Made by a program: the position numbers and the translations under genes
Assembly (NCBI GenBank): GCA_965224605.1
Contig: CBDCZP010000010.1
Span: 1 to 64,000 of the forward strand
Source: HyVt-477 sp965224605
Lineage (GTDB): Bacteria > Pseudomonadota > Gammaproteobacteria > Thiotrichales > Thiotrichaceae
Reading direction: 5' to 3'
DNA length: 64,000 nt
Notes under the pieces: model-generated
Database searches by the model: none
Seen by the model: the letters and a program-made list of their open reading frames with translations, nothing else
What the model was told of the DNA's origin: nothing
In this document: piece after piece, positions 20,649 through 29,271 of the stretch
How positions within the stretch are numbered: the first letter of the stretch is position 1
Layout of the letters: each line of letters begins with the position of its first letter

Positions 20649-22031
20649 ATGAGAATGGACAAATGGTCCCATATCAAAATAGGCTTTCTGGATGGATTCT
20701 TTTATGTCGTTTTTGTTTGCATCTTAGGAATGCTGGGGTATTTAGCTCAAAAACACCAGTATCAGGCTGACTGGACATTTGGTAATCGTAATACACTAAG
20801 TCAACCCACACAGCAGTTATTACAGGCTATTGATCAACCTTTGTCATTTGTCGCCTATGTTCCTGATGATCCGGCAATGCATAGCGAAATCAAAAAGCGC
20901 ATCGCAAAATATCAAAAATTCAAAGCAGATATTAGTGTCGAGATGGTAAACCCTGAACTGGATCCGAAAAGGGCTAAGCAAGATGGCATTTCGTATCAGG
21001 GTCAGGTGGTAGTCCGTTTGGGCAAAAGAGTAGAGGTTGTGGAGTCTTTGGCTGAACAGCCATTAGCTAATGTATTGCAACGATTATCTCGTAGTGCCGA
21101 TAGGATGATTATTTTTCTGGAAGGTCATGAAGAACGCCAACCTTTTGCCACTGAATCATCGGGGATGTCTAAGCTTGCCAATGTACTTAAGGGGCGTGGT
21201 TTTATTTTGCAACCCCATAATCTGGTACGCACACAGGATTTGCCTGAAAACACTCAGCTTCTGGTTATTGCATCGCCACAAAAAGATTTACTAACAGGCG
21301 AAGTCGCCGTTATCAAAAAGTACATAGAGCAGGGAGGGCATTTGTTGTGGTTACATGAGCCCGGTTCTTTGCATGGTTTAGAACCTATAGAGGAAGCATT
21401 AGGTTTGATCATTGATGAAGGAACGCTGGTTGATGCTAACGAACAATTGCGCGAGTTATTGGGTATCAAGCATCCGGCGGTTATCCCTGTTGTTGATTAC
21501 AATGGAGCCGAGATTAGCAAAGACATGCAGCTACAAACGTTGTTTCCCTTTGCAACCACAATAGGACGTGATCAAGAGTTAGAAAGTGACTGGCACTATG
21601 AGGATTTCTTATTAAGCTTGCCTACCAGTTGGTTGGAAGTGGAAGAGCTGCAAGGTAATGTGCGTTTCGATTCAGATTCCGGTGATAAGCCGGGGCCATT
21701 ACCGATAGGTGTCTCCCTTACAAGAACCTATAAAACGGATGATCTTAATAGTAAACAGGGGCAGCAACGTATTGTAGTAGTGGGTGATAGTGATTTTATG
21801 CTGAATGCGTTTATTGGTCAGGTGGGCAATATGGATATTTCGCTGGCCATTTTTAACTGGTTGGCTCACGATGATAATTTGATCGCGATTAAAGCAAGTG
21901 GGGCTCCTGATACGCGTTTAAATCTGAAACCTGTTTTGTTGTATAGTCTTGGCCTGTTTTTTTTAATCATTTTACCGATCTTGCTGATTTTGGTGGGAGT
22001 CATTATCTGGTATAAAAGAAGAAAGGCTTAG
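20649..22031 (+). CDS. GldG-like ABC-associated extracytoplasmic protein
   Basis: 460 residues with an N-terminal membrane helix (about 14-32), a large periplasmic domain and a C-terminal helix (LLYSLGLFFLIILPILLILVG). Words such as NRNTLSQPTQQLLQAIDQPL, FLEGHEER and GGHLLWLHEPGS place it in the GldG / uncharacterised ABC transport family (glutamine-amidotransferase-like domain without catalytic residues). It follows the permease by 23 bp. In related operons the DUF4340 gene comes directly next. Here an insertion sequence of 1.4 kb lies between them. Confidence 0.85.
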   Translation: MRMDKWSHIKIGFLDGFFYVVFVCILGMLGYLAQKHQYQADWTFGNRNTLSQPTQQLLQAIDQPLSFVAYVPDDPAMHSEIKKRIAKYQKFKADISVEMVNPELDPKRAKQDGISYQGQVVVRLGKRVEVVESLAEQPLANVLQRLSRSADRMIIFLEGHEERQPFATESSGMSKLANVLKGRGFILQPHNLVRTQDLPENTQLLVIASPQKDLLTGEVAVIKKYIEQGGHLLWLHEPGSLHGLEPIEEALGLIIDEGTLVDANEQLRELLGIKHPAVIPVVDYNGAEISKDMQLQTLFPFATTIGRDQELESDWHYEDFLLSLPTSWLEVEELQGNVRFDSDSGDKPGPLPIGVSLTRTYKTDDLNSKQGQQRIVVVGDSDFMLNAFIGQVGNMDISLAIFNWLAHDDNLIAIKASGAPDTRLNLKPVLLYSLGLFFLIILPILLILVGVIIWYKRRKA

Positions 22032-22101
22032 TAAGCCTTTGTAAATAGTAGTGTCCATAAAGAACACTCTCTCCCCTAAGTAGGGTGTTGTAAAAGATAA
22101 A

Positions 22102-22108
22102 TGTAGGT
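22102..22108 (+). repeat. Left stub of the REP-like hairpin interrupted by IS copy 1
   Basis: TGTAGGT is the first 7 bases of the REP-like hairpin whose remainder resumes at 23526. Comparison with the uninterrupted hairpin at 42931 shows the element was inserted after GTAGGT and before CG(G/A)ATAAG. Confidence 0.75.
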
Positions 22109-22196
22109 TGATGAAATGGTCTCCTCCCCCTACATCGGCATCACGTGCCATAATTGAGAAGTAAAAAATTCAATTAAAAGAGAAAGGAAACCACAG

Positions 22197-23219
22197 ATGA
22201 ATAATACCGTTATAGGCTTAGACATAGCAAAACAGATTTTCCACCTTGTGCAACTGAATAAGTTTGGCAAGATAGAACTTAAGAAAAAACTACGGAGAGC
22301 GCAACTACTCAAGTTTTTTGCCAACCACCCCCATAGCACCATTGCGATGGAATCATGTGCAAGCTCCCAACATTGGGCGCGTGAGTTTGAAAAGCTTGGG
22401 CATACGGTTATTCTGTTACCCGCGCAACATGTAAAGGCATTTGTTCGAGGCAACAAAAATGATTACAACGATGCACTGGCCATAGCCGAGGCGAGTCGTT
22501 TTGGAGAAATCAGACCGGTTGCCATCAAAACAGTGGAGCAGCAAAGTATTCAAGCCATCCATCGCTTACGTAAGGGAGCTGTGGGTGATAGAACCGCCCT
22601 TTGCAACCAGGTTCGTGGTTTACTTAGCGAGTTCGGTATCATCATAAACCAAGGAATATCCCCCTTACGAAAGAGTATTCCACAGATACTTGAGGAGGGT
22701 GAAAATGGATTGGATGCCATGTTTCGTCAAGCCCTTGATCTGAAATATACTCAGTTATGCGATCTTGATGGCCTGATTGACGACTTGAATAAAATGATCA
22801 AAGTTTATGCCAAAGATCATGTTGAAATTCAACTATTACAATCGATACCCGGTTATGGTCCCGTTATATCGAGCAACTACTACAGCGTCATCGGAGATGG
22901 CAAAGCCTTTAGAAATGGGCGAGGCGTATCCGCATCACTGGGAATAGTACCTGGCCAGCATAGCAGTGGAGGAAAGCAGAACCTGTTAGGCATAAGTAAA
23001 CGAGGAGACAAATACCTGCGATCACTCTTGATACACGGAGCCCGCTCTGTCGTCAGGTTGGCCGCAGATAAAGATGACGAGTTAAGCCGTTGGGTCACTC
23101 GACTGGTTAAGCGACGCGGGAAAAATAAGGCTACGGTAGCCCTTGCCAATAAACTAGCAAGAATTGGCTGGGCGGTACTTACAACAGGTAAACCTTATGA
23201 GGCTAATTATGGCGTATAA
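22197..23219 (+). CDS. IS110-family transposase (DEDD recombinase), copy 1
   Basis: 340 residues. The N-terminal RuvC-like DEDD domain shows GLDIAKQIFHL (first Asp), AMESCASS (Glu) and NKNDYNDALAIAEA (the paired Asp residues). A helical linker follows. The C-terminal Transposase_20 domain has LLQSIPGYGPVISS and ASLGIVPGQHSSGGKQNLLG, containing the conserved serine. IS110 enzymes are guided by a bridge RNA made from the element's own non-coding end (family knowledge). AAAGGAAACC before the ATG is a good ribosome binding site. It has 4 residues (VYAK) more than copy 2. The frame is intact, so it is likely active. Confidence 0.95.
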   Translation: MNNTVIGLDIAKQIFHLVQLNKFGKIELKKKLRRAQLLKFFANHPHSTIAMESCASSQHWAREFEKLGHTVILLPAQHVKAFVRGNKNDYNDALAIAEASRFGEIRPVAIKTVEQQSIQAIHRLRKGAVGDRTALCNQVRGLLSEFGIIINQGISPLRKSIPQILEEGENGLDAMFRQALDLKYTQLCDLDGLIDDLNKMIKVYAKDHVEIQLLQSIPGYGPVISSNYYSVIGDGKAFRNGRGVSASLGIVPGQHSSGGKQNLLGISKRGDKYLRSLLIHGARSVVRLAADKDDELSRWVTRLVKRRGKNKATVALANKLARIGWAVLTTGKPYEANYGV

Positions 23220-23525
23220 CTAAGAATCAGCCTGATAAATATTAAATGATAACCCACTCTAAATGAGTGAAACGACAAACGAGTAACCCACCTGATTTGC
23301 GAGAGACTAAACGACTGATGACACAATAGGTAAGACCGACATACTGAAAACCTGACTAATCCGAAGAACATAAAAGTTCGATAGGTCGATAAGGACGGTA
23401 TGTGCAGACTTCATCAAGGCTCAAAGGTTTATACATACCTTTACAGAGAAGCCGGATATACGGAAGCAAATCTATCCCTGTTAAATTGTTGATTAGTATC
23501 TTGCAATATTGGAGGAGACCATATA
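23220..23525 (+). ncRNA. Candidate bridge RNA region of IS copy 1
   Basis: 306 bp of non-coding sequence between the transposase stop and the right end, identical in copy 2. Small hairpins are visible: CACTC/GAGTG near 23255, GAAC/GTTC at about 23365-23378, and AGGT/ACCT near 23425-23440. ATAGGTCGATAAGG at 23381-23394 closely matches the insertion target TAGGTCGGATAAG. CTAATCCG near 23357 is the complement of CGGATAAG with one mismatch. The IS1111 group is reported to encode its bridge RNA downstream of the transposase. Assignment here is inference. Confidence 0.5.
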
Positions 23526-23603
23526 CGGATAAGCGATAGCGCCATCCGACAAAAACAGGTTAATTCAATATCTTGTCGGATGGCGTCCCTTATCCGACCT
23601 ACA
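23526..23603 (+). repeat. Right part of the REP-like hairpin (interrupted by IS copy 1)
   Basis: CGGATAAGCGATAGCGCCAT leads into the hairpin loop and the complementary arm, which ends in CTTATCCGACCTACA. Together with TGTAGGT at 22102-22108 it rebuilds an element of about 85 bp like the one at 42931-43014. Confidence 0.8.
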
Positions 23604-23632
23604 GATACGTACTAACTAATGGATTTAAATCA

Positions 23633-24472
23633 ATGGCAAAGCAGGTATCCAGTCGATTACTTCTTAACAGTTTGCTTCTTATTGTTGTGGCCATTCTGGT
23701 CTATTTCATTGGCTACCAGCCCATAAAACAACGGGCAAGTGCACAGCAATCATTGTTTTCGATTGCTACTTATCAAGCTACAGGTATTCATATTCAACGA
23801 CCTGACAAAACGGCGGTCACGTTAATAAAAAAGAGTGATAAATGGGCGTTGATTGAACCGGCTATTGCGGCAGTCAATGGAGAAAGAATTAAACATTTGT
23901 TAACCATCTTACAAGAACCCGTTATTGCCACTTATGATCCAGCTGGAATGGATATGAGCCAGTTTGGTTTAGCGCCGGGGAAAATTAAATTACGCATCAC
24001 TAGCACCGATCATGCAGAAGAAATAACCTTTGGATCAACCAATTCTGTCACCTTAAATCGCTATATACTAAAGAACAACACAATTCATACGATTAACGAG
24101 ATCGTTTATGGTGTGTTAGGCTCTAGTGTAACGCAGCTTCTCGCACACCGTTTACTACCTGATTATGCTGAAATTGTGAGCATTGATGCGCCAAAATTAT
24201 TGGCCAGAATATCCCCCGAATTTTGGCACAACGTTGAAGCCAAGGATATTGCAGATTATAACGGTGATGAAACTATTATCGGAAAAATTAAACTAACTAT
24301 TCAGAAGGCGCAGAACATGGGAGGGAATAAGACCGAGCAGGTTGTGGCAAATCAAAACGAAACCCAATCTATTGTCTTTAATATCCTTGCGATTAAGCCG
24401 TCCTTAATTTTAGCAAGACCCGATTTAAACGTTAAATATACTTTTGATGAAAACGTGATGAAAATGTTTTAA
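23633..24472 (+). CDS. DUF4340 domain protein of the Gld-like ABC operon
   Basis: The start at 23633 (MAKQVSSRLLLNSLLL) is preferred, because the upstream in-frame codons from 23573 come from the REP-like hairpin. The 279-residue product has an N-terminal membrane helix and a periplasmic domain with repeated lobes (IHIQRPDKTAVTLIKKSDKW, FGLAPGKIKLRIT, FGSTNSVTLNRYI) typical of DUF4340. In related genomes it follows the GldG-like gene directly. Here IS copy 1 and its hairpin separate the two, so expression may now depend on read-through or on a promoter inside the element. The function is unknown. Confidence 0.8.
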   Translation: MAKQVSSRLLLNSLLLIVVAILVYFIGYQPIKQRASAQQSLFSIATYQATGIHIQRPDKTAVTLIKKSDKWALIEPAIAAVNGERIKHLLTILQEPVIATYDPAGMDMSQFGLAPGKIKLRITSTDHAEEITFGSTNSVTLNRYILKNNTIHTINEIVYGVLGSSVTQLLAHRLLPDYAEIVSIDAPKLLARISPEFWHNVEAKDIADYNGDETIIGKIKLTIQKAQNMGGNKTEQVVANQNETQSIVFNILAIKPSLILARPDLNVKYTFDENVMKMF

Positions 24473-24507
24473 TGATTAAAAAAAACTGGTAGAGACCTTG
24501 CAAGAAA

Positions 24508-25101
24508 ATGCAACCATTACTAACACAACCGATACTCCGCACTGATATAAGCGGCATGCCATTGGAGTGGATTCATTACCAACTGGCAGTAAAGCTATAC
24601 CATACCCAACAGGTGGCTTATAGCTGTGGTACTCCTATGTTGAAATTACATGGCGGTATTAATGCACAAACGGGTAGGCGTAGTGTTATAGAAGTTTCCT
24701 CAATTATTGCAACTCATGGTTCTCATCAAAAACTTTACGAGGATTTTATCCCTGCGCTAAATAATCCTACGTTGTTTCGCAGAGATGAAAACCTATGTCT
24801 GTATTGTGGTGAGCATTTTAATGATCATCAACTCTCTCGTGATCACGTCATCCCTGTCGTCAACGGAGGTCGCAACACTTGGACAAATGTAGTTGCTGCT
24901 TGTAAGCGCTGTAATAACCTAAAAGGTGGCAGAACGCCTGAAGAAGCTGGAATGAGCCTGATAGCCGTGCCTTTCCAGCCTACATACGCCGAGTATATCT
25001 TTCTGAAAGGTAAGCATATCTTAGCGGATCAAATGGAGTTTTTAAGCGCACATTTTCCGCGCTCTAGTCCTTTTTTGCAGGATTTGGTTCGCTCCCGATA
25101 A
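24508..25101 (+). CDS. HNH endonuclease family protein
   Basis: 197 residues with a C-terminal HNH domain. CLYCGEHF and CKRC are the two zinc-binding CxxC pairs. SRDHVIPVVNGGRNTWTNVV carries the catalytic His and following Asn/His positions. GRTPEEAGM follows. The N-terminal 85 residues resemble the standalone HNH proteins widespread in Gammaproteobacteria and cyanobacteria, whose role is unknown. It starts 36 bp after the DUF4340 gene and may be co-transcribed. No restriction or phage gene is adjacent, so it is probably a chromosomal house gene rather than a defence nuclease. Confidence 0.88.
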   Translation: MQPLLTQPILRTDISGMPLEWIHYQLAVKLYHTQQVAYSCGTPMLKLHGGINAQTGRRSVIEVSSIIATHGSHQKLYEDFIPALNNPTLFRRDENLCLYCGEHFNDHQLSRDHVIPVVNGGRNTWTNVVAACKRCNNLKGGRTPEEAGMSLIAVPFQPTYAEYIFLKGKHILADQMEFLSAHFPRSSPFLQDLVRSR

Positions 25102-25144
25102 GATAAGATAAATATTCACTAACTTGCAGGACTCAACAATCAAG

Positions 25145-25759
25145 TTAAAGCGCGAGGGCTGGACTCACGGTCTTCTTATTGGATACCTTTGCTTTCTTTT
25201 TCCAGACACGCAATTTCCATGGATACTTGTCGTTATTGACTTTAGCCCAGACTAAAATACCTGATTCTCTCCATGGGTCTAGCACGATGCCACTGTCAAA
25301 AGGTTGACCTTTTGCAGTGACAACCATGGTGTTGTGTTCGCGCCAATAATCTTTCTCGTAGGCAACACCTTCGATAATAGTGAGTGTTTGAAGGTTTTTC
25401 TTCTTCATGTGAGCCATCAAATCACGCTGCCAATGGTAACAAAGACCACGAGGACGTTTCTTGGAATTAACCAGCACATTGTGCCAAAGGGGTGGATAGG
25501 TTAATTCATATTTATTAGCTAATATCATGCTATAAACAATAGAATCGTGTGCCACTATAGTTGCTTCCTGAGGTGATATGTTAGGTCCCAGATTTTTTAT
25601 AGCCTGACTGAGTGCCGACATGGATTTCTTTTGCTCAGCTGAAAGTCGGGTGGCTACAGGAGTTCCAGCGCCGTCCATTTTCACATTGTCGAAATGAACA
25701 GTGCCACAACCTGTCAGGATGATTGCGCTCAATAGTAAGCTGGTAAATCGAAATAACAT
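25145..25759 (-). CDS. Lipoprotein of unknown function
   Basis: 204 residues with a lipoprotein signal (LLLSAIILTGC, Cys at about residue 18). The mature part contains a conserved-looking block GLCYHWQRDLMAHM followed by EHNTMVVTAKGQPFDSGIVLDPWR. This resembles a transglutaminase-like or cysteine-protease-like Cys, His, Asp arrangement, but that is only a visual inference. It is 8 bp downstream of ubiG on the same strand, so the two are probably co-transcribed. Confidence 0.7.
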   Translation of the reverse strand: MLFRFTSLLLSAIILTGCGTVHFDNVKMDGAGTPVATRLSAEQKKSMSALSQAIKNLGPNISPQEATIVAHDSIVYSMILANKYELTYPPLWHNVLVNSKKRPRGLCYHWQRDLMAHMKKKNLQTLTIIEGVAYEKDYWREHNTMVVTAKGQPFDSGIVLDPWRESGILVWAKVNNDKYPWKLRVWKKKAKVSNKKTVSPALAL

Positions 25760-25767
25760 AATAAGTC

Positions 25768-26502
25768 CTAATCTTCTTCTTTTTTGCGTTGTTTAGTAAA
25801 GTACATCATGTAATTCACATCAACATCTTTCTTTGATAATTTATACGTTTGAAACAACGGATTGTAAGTAAGCCCTGTCATATCGTTGACTTGTAAACCC
25901 GCTTGTCTTGCTTGAGTTTCAAGCTCTGATGGTTTAATAAACTTTGCAAACTCGTGGGTGCCTTTAGGCAACATGTTAAGTACATACTCTGCACCAATAA
26001 TCGCTAACATGAAGGCTTTAGGGTTGCGATTAATTGTTGAGAAAAAAACATGCCCGCCAGGTTTTACCAGTTTAGTACATGCCTGAATAACGAATTCTGG
26101 TGAGGGGACGTGCTCAAGCATTTCCATACAAGTAACTACATCAAACTCTCCCGCATGGTTTTCTGCCATTTGCTCGGCTGTAATTTGTTGGTAATCTAGC
26201 TCAATGCCCGTTTCCAGACTATGTAATCTGGCTACAGACAAGGGAGTTTCACCCATATCGATTCCTGTTACATTAGCACCACGCATAGCCATGCTCTCAG
26301 CGAGAATACCTCCACCACAACCGACATCAATGATTTTCTTATCCTGTAAGCCGGCACAATGTTGATCAATGAAGTTTAGACGCAGAGGATTGATCTCGTG
26401 CAACGGTTTAAATTCACTGTTAGTGTCCCACCAGCGGCTCGCTATGACATCAAACTTGCGAATTTCATTGGGATCTACATTTTCTACTGAGGGTGTTTCC
26501 AT
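25768..26502 (-). CDS. ubiG: Ubiquinone biosynthesis O-methyltransferase
   Basis: SAM-dependent enzyme carrying out both O-methylations of ubiquinone synthesis. The 244-residue length is normal. The N-terminal FDVIASRWWDTNSEFKPLH is diagnostic. Motif I, IIDVGCGGGILAESMA, lies near residue 57, and FDVVTCMEMLEHVPSPE supplies the next SAM-binding block. The other ubiquinone genes in this window (ubiE-ubiJ-ubiB) lie 20 kb away. Confidence 0.97.
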   Translation of the reverse strand: METPSVENVDPNEIRKFDVIASRWWDTNSEFKPLHEINPLRLNFIDQHCAGLQDKKIIDVGCGGGILAESMAMRGANVTGIDMGETPLSVARLHSLETGIELDYQQITAEQMAENHAGEFDVVTCMEMLEHVPSPEFVIQACTKLVKPGGHVFFSTINRNPKAFMLAIIGAEYVLNMLPKGTHEFAKFIKPSELETQARQAGLQVNDMTGLTYNPLFQTYKLSKKDVDVNYMMYFTKQRKKEED

Positions 26503-26684
26503 TAGTACTGATGTTCCATGAAAGCGATCAACAATACAGTGATCAATTTAATAAACGTTAATATTAACAGGTTAGACGTTACAGAAACAATAAAGGCGAT
26601 AATTAAAAATGTTCAGCCTGTATTGTAGGATATAAACCCATTAAGATATAAGGGCAAATCACAAAGAACCGAGATCAAATTAAT

Positions 26685-27878
26685 ATGAAAAACATCCTGC
26701 TACGCTATTTCTTCGTGGTTGCTTTATTAACCCCTCTTGTGGGTCAAGCAAAAAACGCTCTGGCACAATTTTCACAGTTGAAGAACGCAGGCATGTTGAT
26801 GTTGGATCATAACGGTCAAACCATCATCACAGATCACGCTAACATACCCTATATTCCGGCTTCTACTACAAAACTGGTCACCGCATGGCTTGCGTTGCAG
26901 CGTTGGGGTGAGTTTTACCGCTTCAAAACTCGGTTCTATTTTGATGAAACGACTCATACATTATGGGTTAAAGGGAGTGGCGATCCCTTTTTAGTATCTG
27001 AAGAGCTGGATGAAGTAGCAAAAAACTTGCAACGACGGGGTTTGACGCGGATTGATACCATCGCACTTGACACGTCTTTTTTCCAGGCGAATTTGGTCAT
27101 GCCGGGAACGGGGCGCAGTAATAACCCTTATGATGCAGTACCTTCTGCATTAGCCGCAAATTTCAATACGGTTAATATCAAAAAAGTTAACGGCAAAGTT
27201 TTCTCTGCGGAATCACAAACACCGTTGACTGCCTATGCTAAAACGATGTCTAATCGTTTTCACAAGGGTAAATTACGTGTCAATACAGGACGAGATCCTC
27301 GAAATGCCGAAAAATACTTTGCTGAAGTGCTGGCGGCCTTGTTACGTCAGAATGGAATGCAAGTAGGTAATAGAATAATGGGCGGACTAAACCCACTAAG
27401 CTCAAAGCAACAACCTGTTTATACGCATTTGAACAGCAAAACGCTGGGTGAAATGATACGCCCCATGATGAAGTATTCAACCAATTTTATTGCTAATCAA
27501 CTCGTTTTAACAATGAGTGCGGAACACTATGATCGTCCGGCTAATGCTGTAGATGTTTCGCGTTATATGCAAGATACCCTGACACAAAAGTTTAACTGGG
27601 GAAATTTTGCCATGCAGGATGGTGCAGGGTTGTCACGGGAAAATCGTCTCTCGCCAAGGCAATTGGTTGATCTATTACAAGCATTCAAGCCATGGAAGCA
27701 TTTATTACCAGAAATAGAGCAGGGCGTGTTTGCTAAATCAGGAACCTTAAACAAGGTCAGTACTTTGGCAGGCTATGTAGAAGATCATGGGCAGTTGAAA
27801 CCGTTTGCGCTGATGATGAATCAGCGCGTACCCTATAAACTCAGGAATAGAATAGCTAGAGAGCTTGCTAAAAAATAG
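26685..27878 (+). CDS. dacB: D-alanyl-D-alanine carboxypeptidase/endopeptidase (PBP4 family, S13)
   Basis: 397 residues with an N-terminal signal peptide (YFFVVALLTPLVGQA). The three penicillin-binding motifs are visible: SxxK as STTK at residues 60-63 (nucleophile Ser60), SxN as STN in KYSTNFIANQL near residue 265, and KSG in FAKSGTLNK near 352. It is shorter than E. coli DacB (477), as in many relatives with a reduced inserted domain. It trims or cleaves peptidoglycan cross-links in the periplasm. The DUF1287 gene follows after 28 bp and may be in the same operon. Confidence 0.92.
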   Translation: MKNILLRYFFVVALLTPLVGQAKNALAQFSQLKNAGMLMLDHNGQTIITDHANIPYIPASTTKLVTAWLALQRWGEFYRFKTRFYFDETTHTLWVKGSGDPFLVSEELDEVAKNLQRRGLTRIDTIALDTSFFQANLVMPGTGRSNNPYDAVPSALAANFNTVNIKKVNGKVFSAESQTPLTAYAKTMSNRFHKGKLRVNTGRDPRNAEKYFAEVLAALLRQNGMQVGNRIMGGLNPLSSKQQPVYTHLNSKTLGEMIRPMMKYSTNFIANQLVLTMSAEHYDRPANAVDVSRYMQDTLTQKFNWGNFAMQDGAGLSRENRLSPRQLVDLLQAFKPWKHLLPEIEQGVFAKSGTLNKVSTLAGYVEDHGQLKPFALMMNQRVPYKLRNRIARELAKK

Positions 27879-27906
27879 CTCGGTCAACTGGCGTCAATAA
27901 ATAGTC

Positions 27907-28674
27907 ATGTCTATCAATCGCAAAGTGGGATTCTTACCTAAACTCTTGGTCATAGTTATATCTATAACCACTCTTGTTATCGTTATGCTCGTATCTTGCG
28001 ATAAAAAACCCGATACAGAGAGCCAGCAGGGTATTAATCAACCAAAGATAGAATCATTGCCACCCACATCACAAGTGCCTTTGGATGTAACACCGGAGCA
28101 GGAATACATACAGGAATACATAGAAGAACTACCTCGTGAATATACTTTCTTGGAGAAATTGGCACAGGCAGCTTTAGAAAGAACAACGCATGATGTCACT
28201 TACGATGGGCGTTATCAAAAAATTGCTTATCCCATGGGTGATGTTCCTGATTCTATCGGCGTGTGTACCGACGTGGTGATTCGAGCATATCGTCAGTTAG
28301 GGGTTGATCTGCAACAACTGCTACATGAAGATATCAGCAAACATTTCAAACAATACCCCAATCAGTCACGCTGGGGGCTGTCGAAACCTGATCCAAATAT
28401 TGATCATCGTAGAGTACCCAATCTACGCGTGTTTTTCTCTCGATTTGCTACTACTTTGTCACTGAGTGATAAATCTGAAGATTATCTACCCGGTGATATT
28501 GTTACCTGGAAATTAAACGAAAAAATGCTACATATAGGTATTGTTGCAGAAGAACAAGCGTATACTAATCCTTTGCGACATCTCATTATTCACAATATTG
28601 GGAGAGGCCCTGAGTTGGGCGATATCCTGTTTGATTATGAAATAACAGGACATTACCGCTACAACCCAATGTAG
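27907..28674 (+). CDS. DUF1287 family protein
   Basis: 255 residues. An N-terminal hydrophobic segment ends in VIVMLVSCDKKPD, which looks like a lipoprotein signal with Cys near residue 27. The DUF1287 domain (about residues 80-255) shows DSIGVCTDVVIRAYRQLGVDLQ, DPNIDHRRVPNLRVFF and LPGDIVTWKL ... LHIGIVAEE. The Cys and His are placed as in NlpC/P60-like cysteine peptidases (inference). Being 28 bp downstream of dacB suggests an envelope role. Confidence 0.85.
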   Translation: MSINRKVGFLPKLLVIVISITTLVIVMLVSCDKKPDTESQQGINQPKIESLPPTSQVPLDVTPEQEYIQEYIEELPREYTFLEKLAQAALERTTHDVTYDGRYQKIAYPMGDVPDSIGVCTDVVIRAYRQLGVDLQQLLHEDISKHFKQYPNQSRWGLSKPDPNIDHRRVPNLRVFFSRFATTLSLSDKSEDYLPGDIVTWKLNEKMLHIGIVAEEQAYTNPLRHLIIHNIGRGPELGDILFDYEITGHYRYNPM

Positions 28675-28711
28675 CTTGCTAATGTGAGTCTACAAGAGCG
28701 GAGAGGGTACG

Positions 28712-29245
28712 ATGACGAAACTTTTGAAACGTGCAGGTCAACTTATGATCATGGGGCTGTTTATGACACAATCCGTTTATGCAAGTGATCTGGAAGTTGG
28801 CCAACTCGCACCTGATTTTTCCTTATCAGATCAAAACAACAAACTTAAAACACTGAATAAAATGCAAGGCCAATGGCTAGTCCTGTACTTTTATCCTAAA
28901 GACGAAACCCCCGGCTGCACTGCCGAAGCCTGTAGTTTTCGGGATAATCTGGTTGCGCTACAATCTACTAATACGGTGGTATGGGGAGTCAGTGTAGATA
29001 ACGCTCAGAGTCATCAAAAATTCGCTGAAAAGCACAAACTGCCTTTTACTTTATTATCTGATCCTGAGGGTAAAGTAGCAAAGCAATATGGTTCTTTACT
29101 CAATATGTATATCTTCAAAGTAGCTAAAAGACATAGTTTCATTATTGATCCGCAAGGTAGGCTTGCGAAGATTTATCGGCAGGTAGATCCCAAGCAACAC
29201 GTTGCTCAAATAATTAAAGATCTAAAAAGCCTACAAGAACACTGA
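28712..29245 (+). CDS. Peroxiredoxin (Bcp/PrxQ type), exported
   Basis: 177 residues. Peroxidatic Cys69 and resolving Cys74 lie in DETPGCTAEACSFRDN, the CxxxxC pattern of the Bcp/PrxQ group. DFSLSDQN and PFTLLSDPEGKVAKQYG are family words. Unlike ordinary cytoplasmic Bcp it has an N-terminal signal peptide (LMIMGLFMTQSVYASDLEVG), so it probably detoxifies peroxides in the periplasm. GGAGAGGG sits just before the ATG as a strong ribosome binding site. It follows the DUF1287 gene by 37 bp and is convergent with psd. Confidence 0.92.
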   Translation: MTKLLKRAGQLMIMGLFMTQSVYASDLEVGQLAPDFSLSDQNNKLKTLNKMQGQWLVLYFYPKDETPGCTAEACSFRDNLVALQSTNTVVWGVSVDNAQSHQKFAEKHKLPFTLLSDPEGKVAKQYGSLLNMYIFKVAKRHSFIIDPQGRLAKIYRQVDPKQHVAQIIKDLKSLQEH

Positions 29246-29271
29246 GAGCCAGTGGGGGTGGGTAATGGTGA

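Larger units (their letters stand above)
22109..23525 (+). mobile_element. IS110-family (IS1111-like) insertion sequence, copy 1
   Basis: A 1417-bp element with one transposase gene and a 306-bp non-coding 3' part. Ends are set by comparison with copy 2 (32872-34276) and with the intact hairpin at 42931. It has no terminal inverted repeats but carries a subterminal pair, GGTCTCCTCC at 22118-22127 and GGAGGAGACC at 23511-23520. Such subterminal repeats are known for the IS1111 group. There is no target duplication. It splits a REP-like palindrome and separates the GldG-like gene from the DUF4340 gene. Confidence 0.88.

Noticed and set aside
22130..22456. Minus-strand open frames inside the IS elements (also 22880-23149, 32893-33219 and 33631-33900)
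   Set aside because: They are antisense to the transposase, have no start signals of their own and show no domain.
23573..23632. Longer start for the DUF4340 gene
   Set aside because: The extra 20 codons come from the REP-like hairpin and do not look like part of the family.
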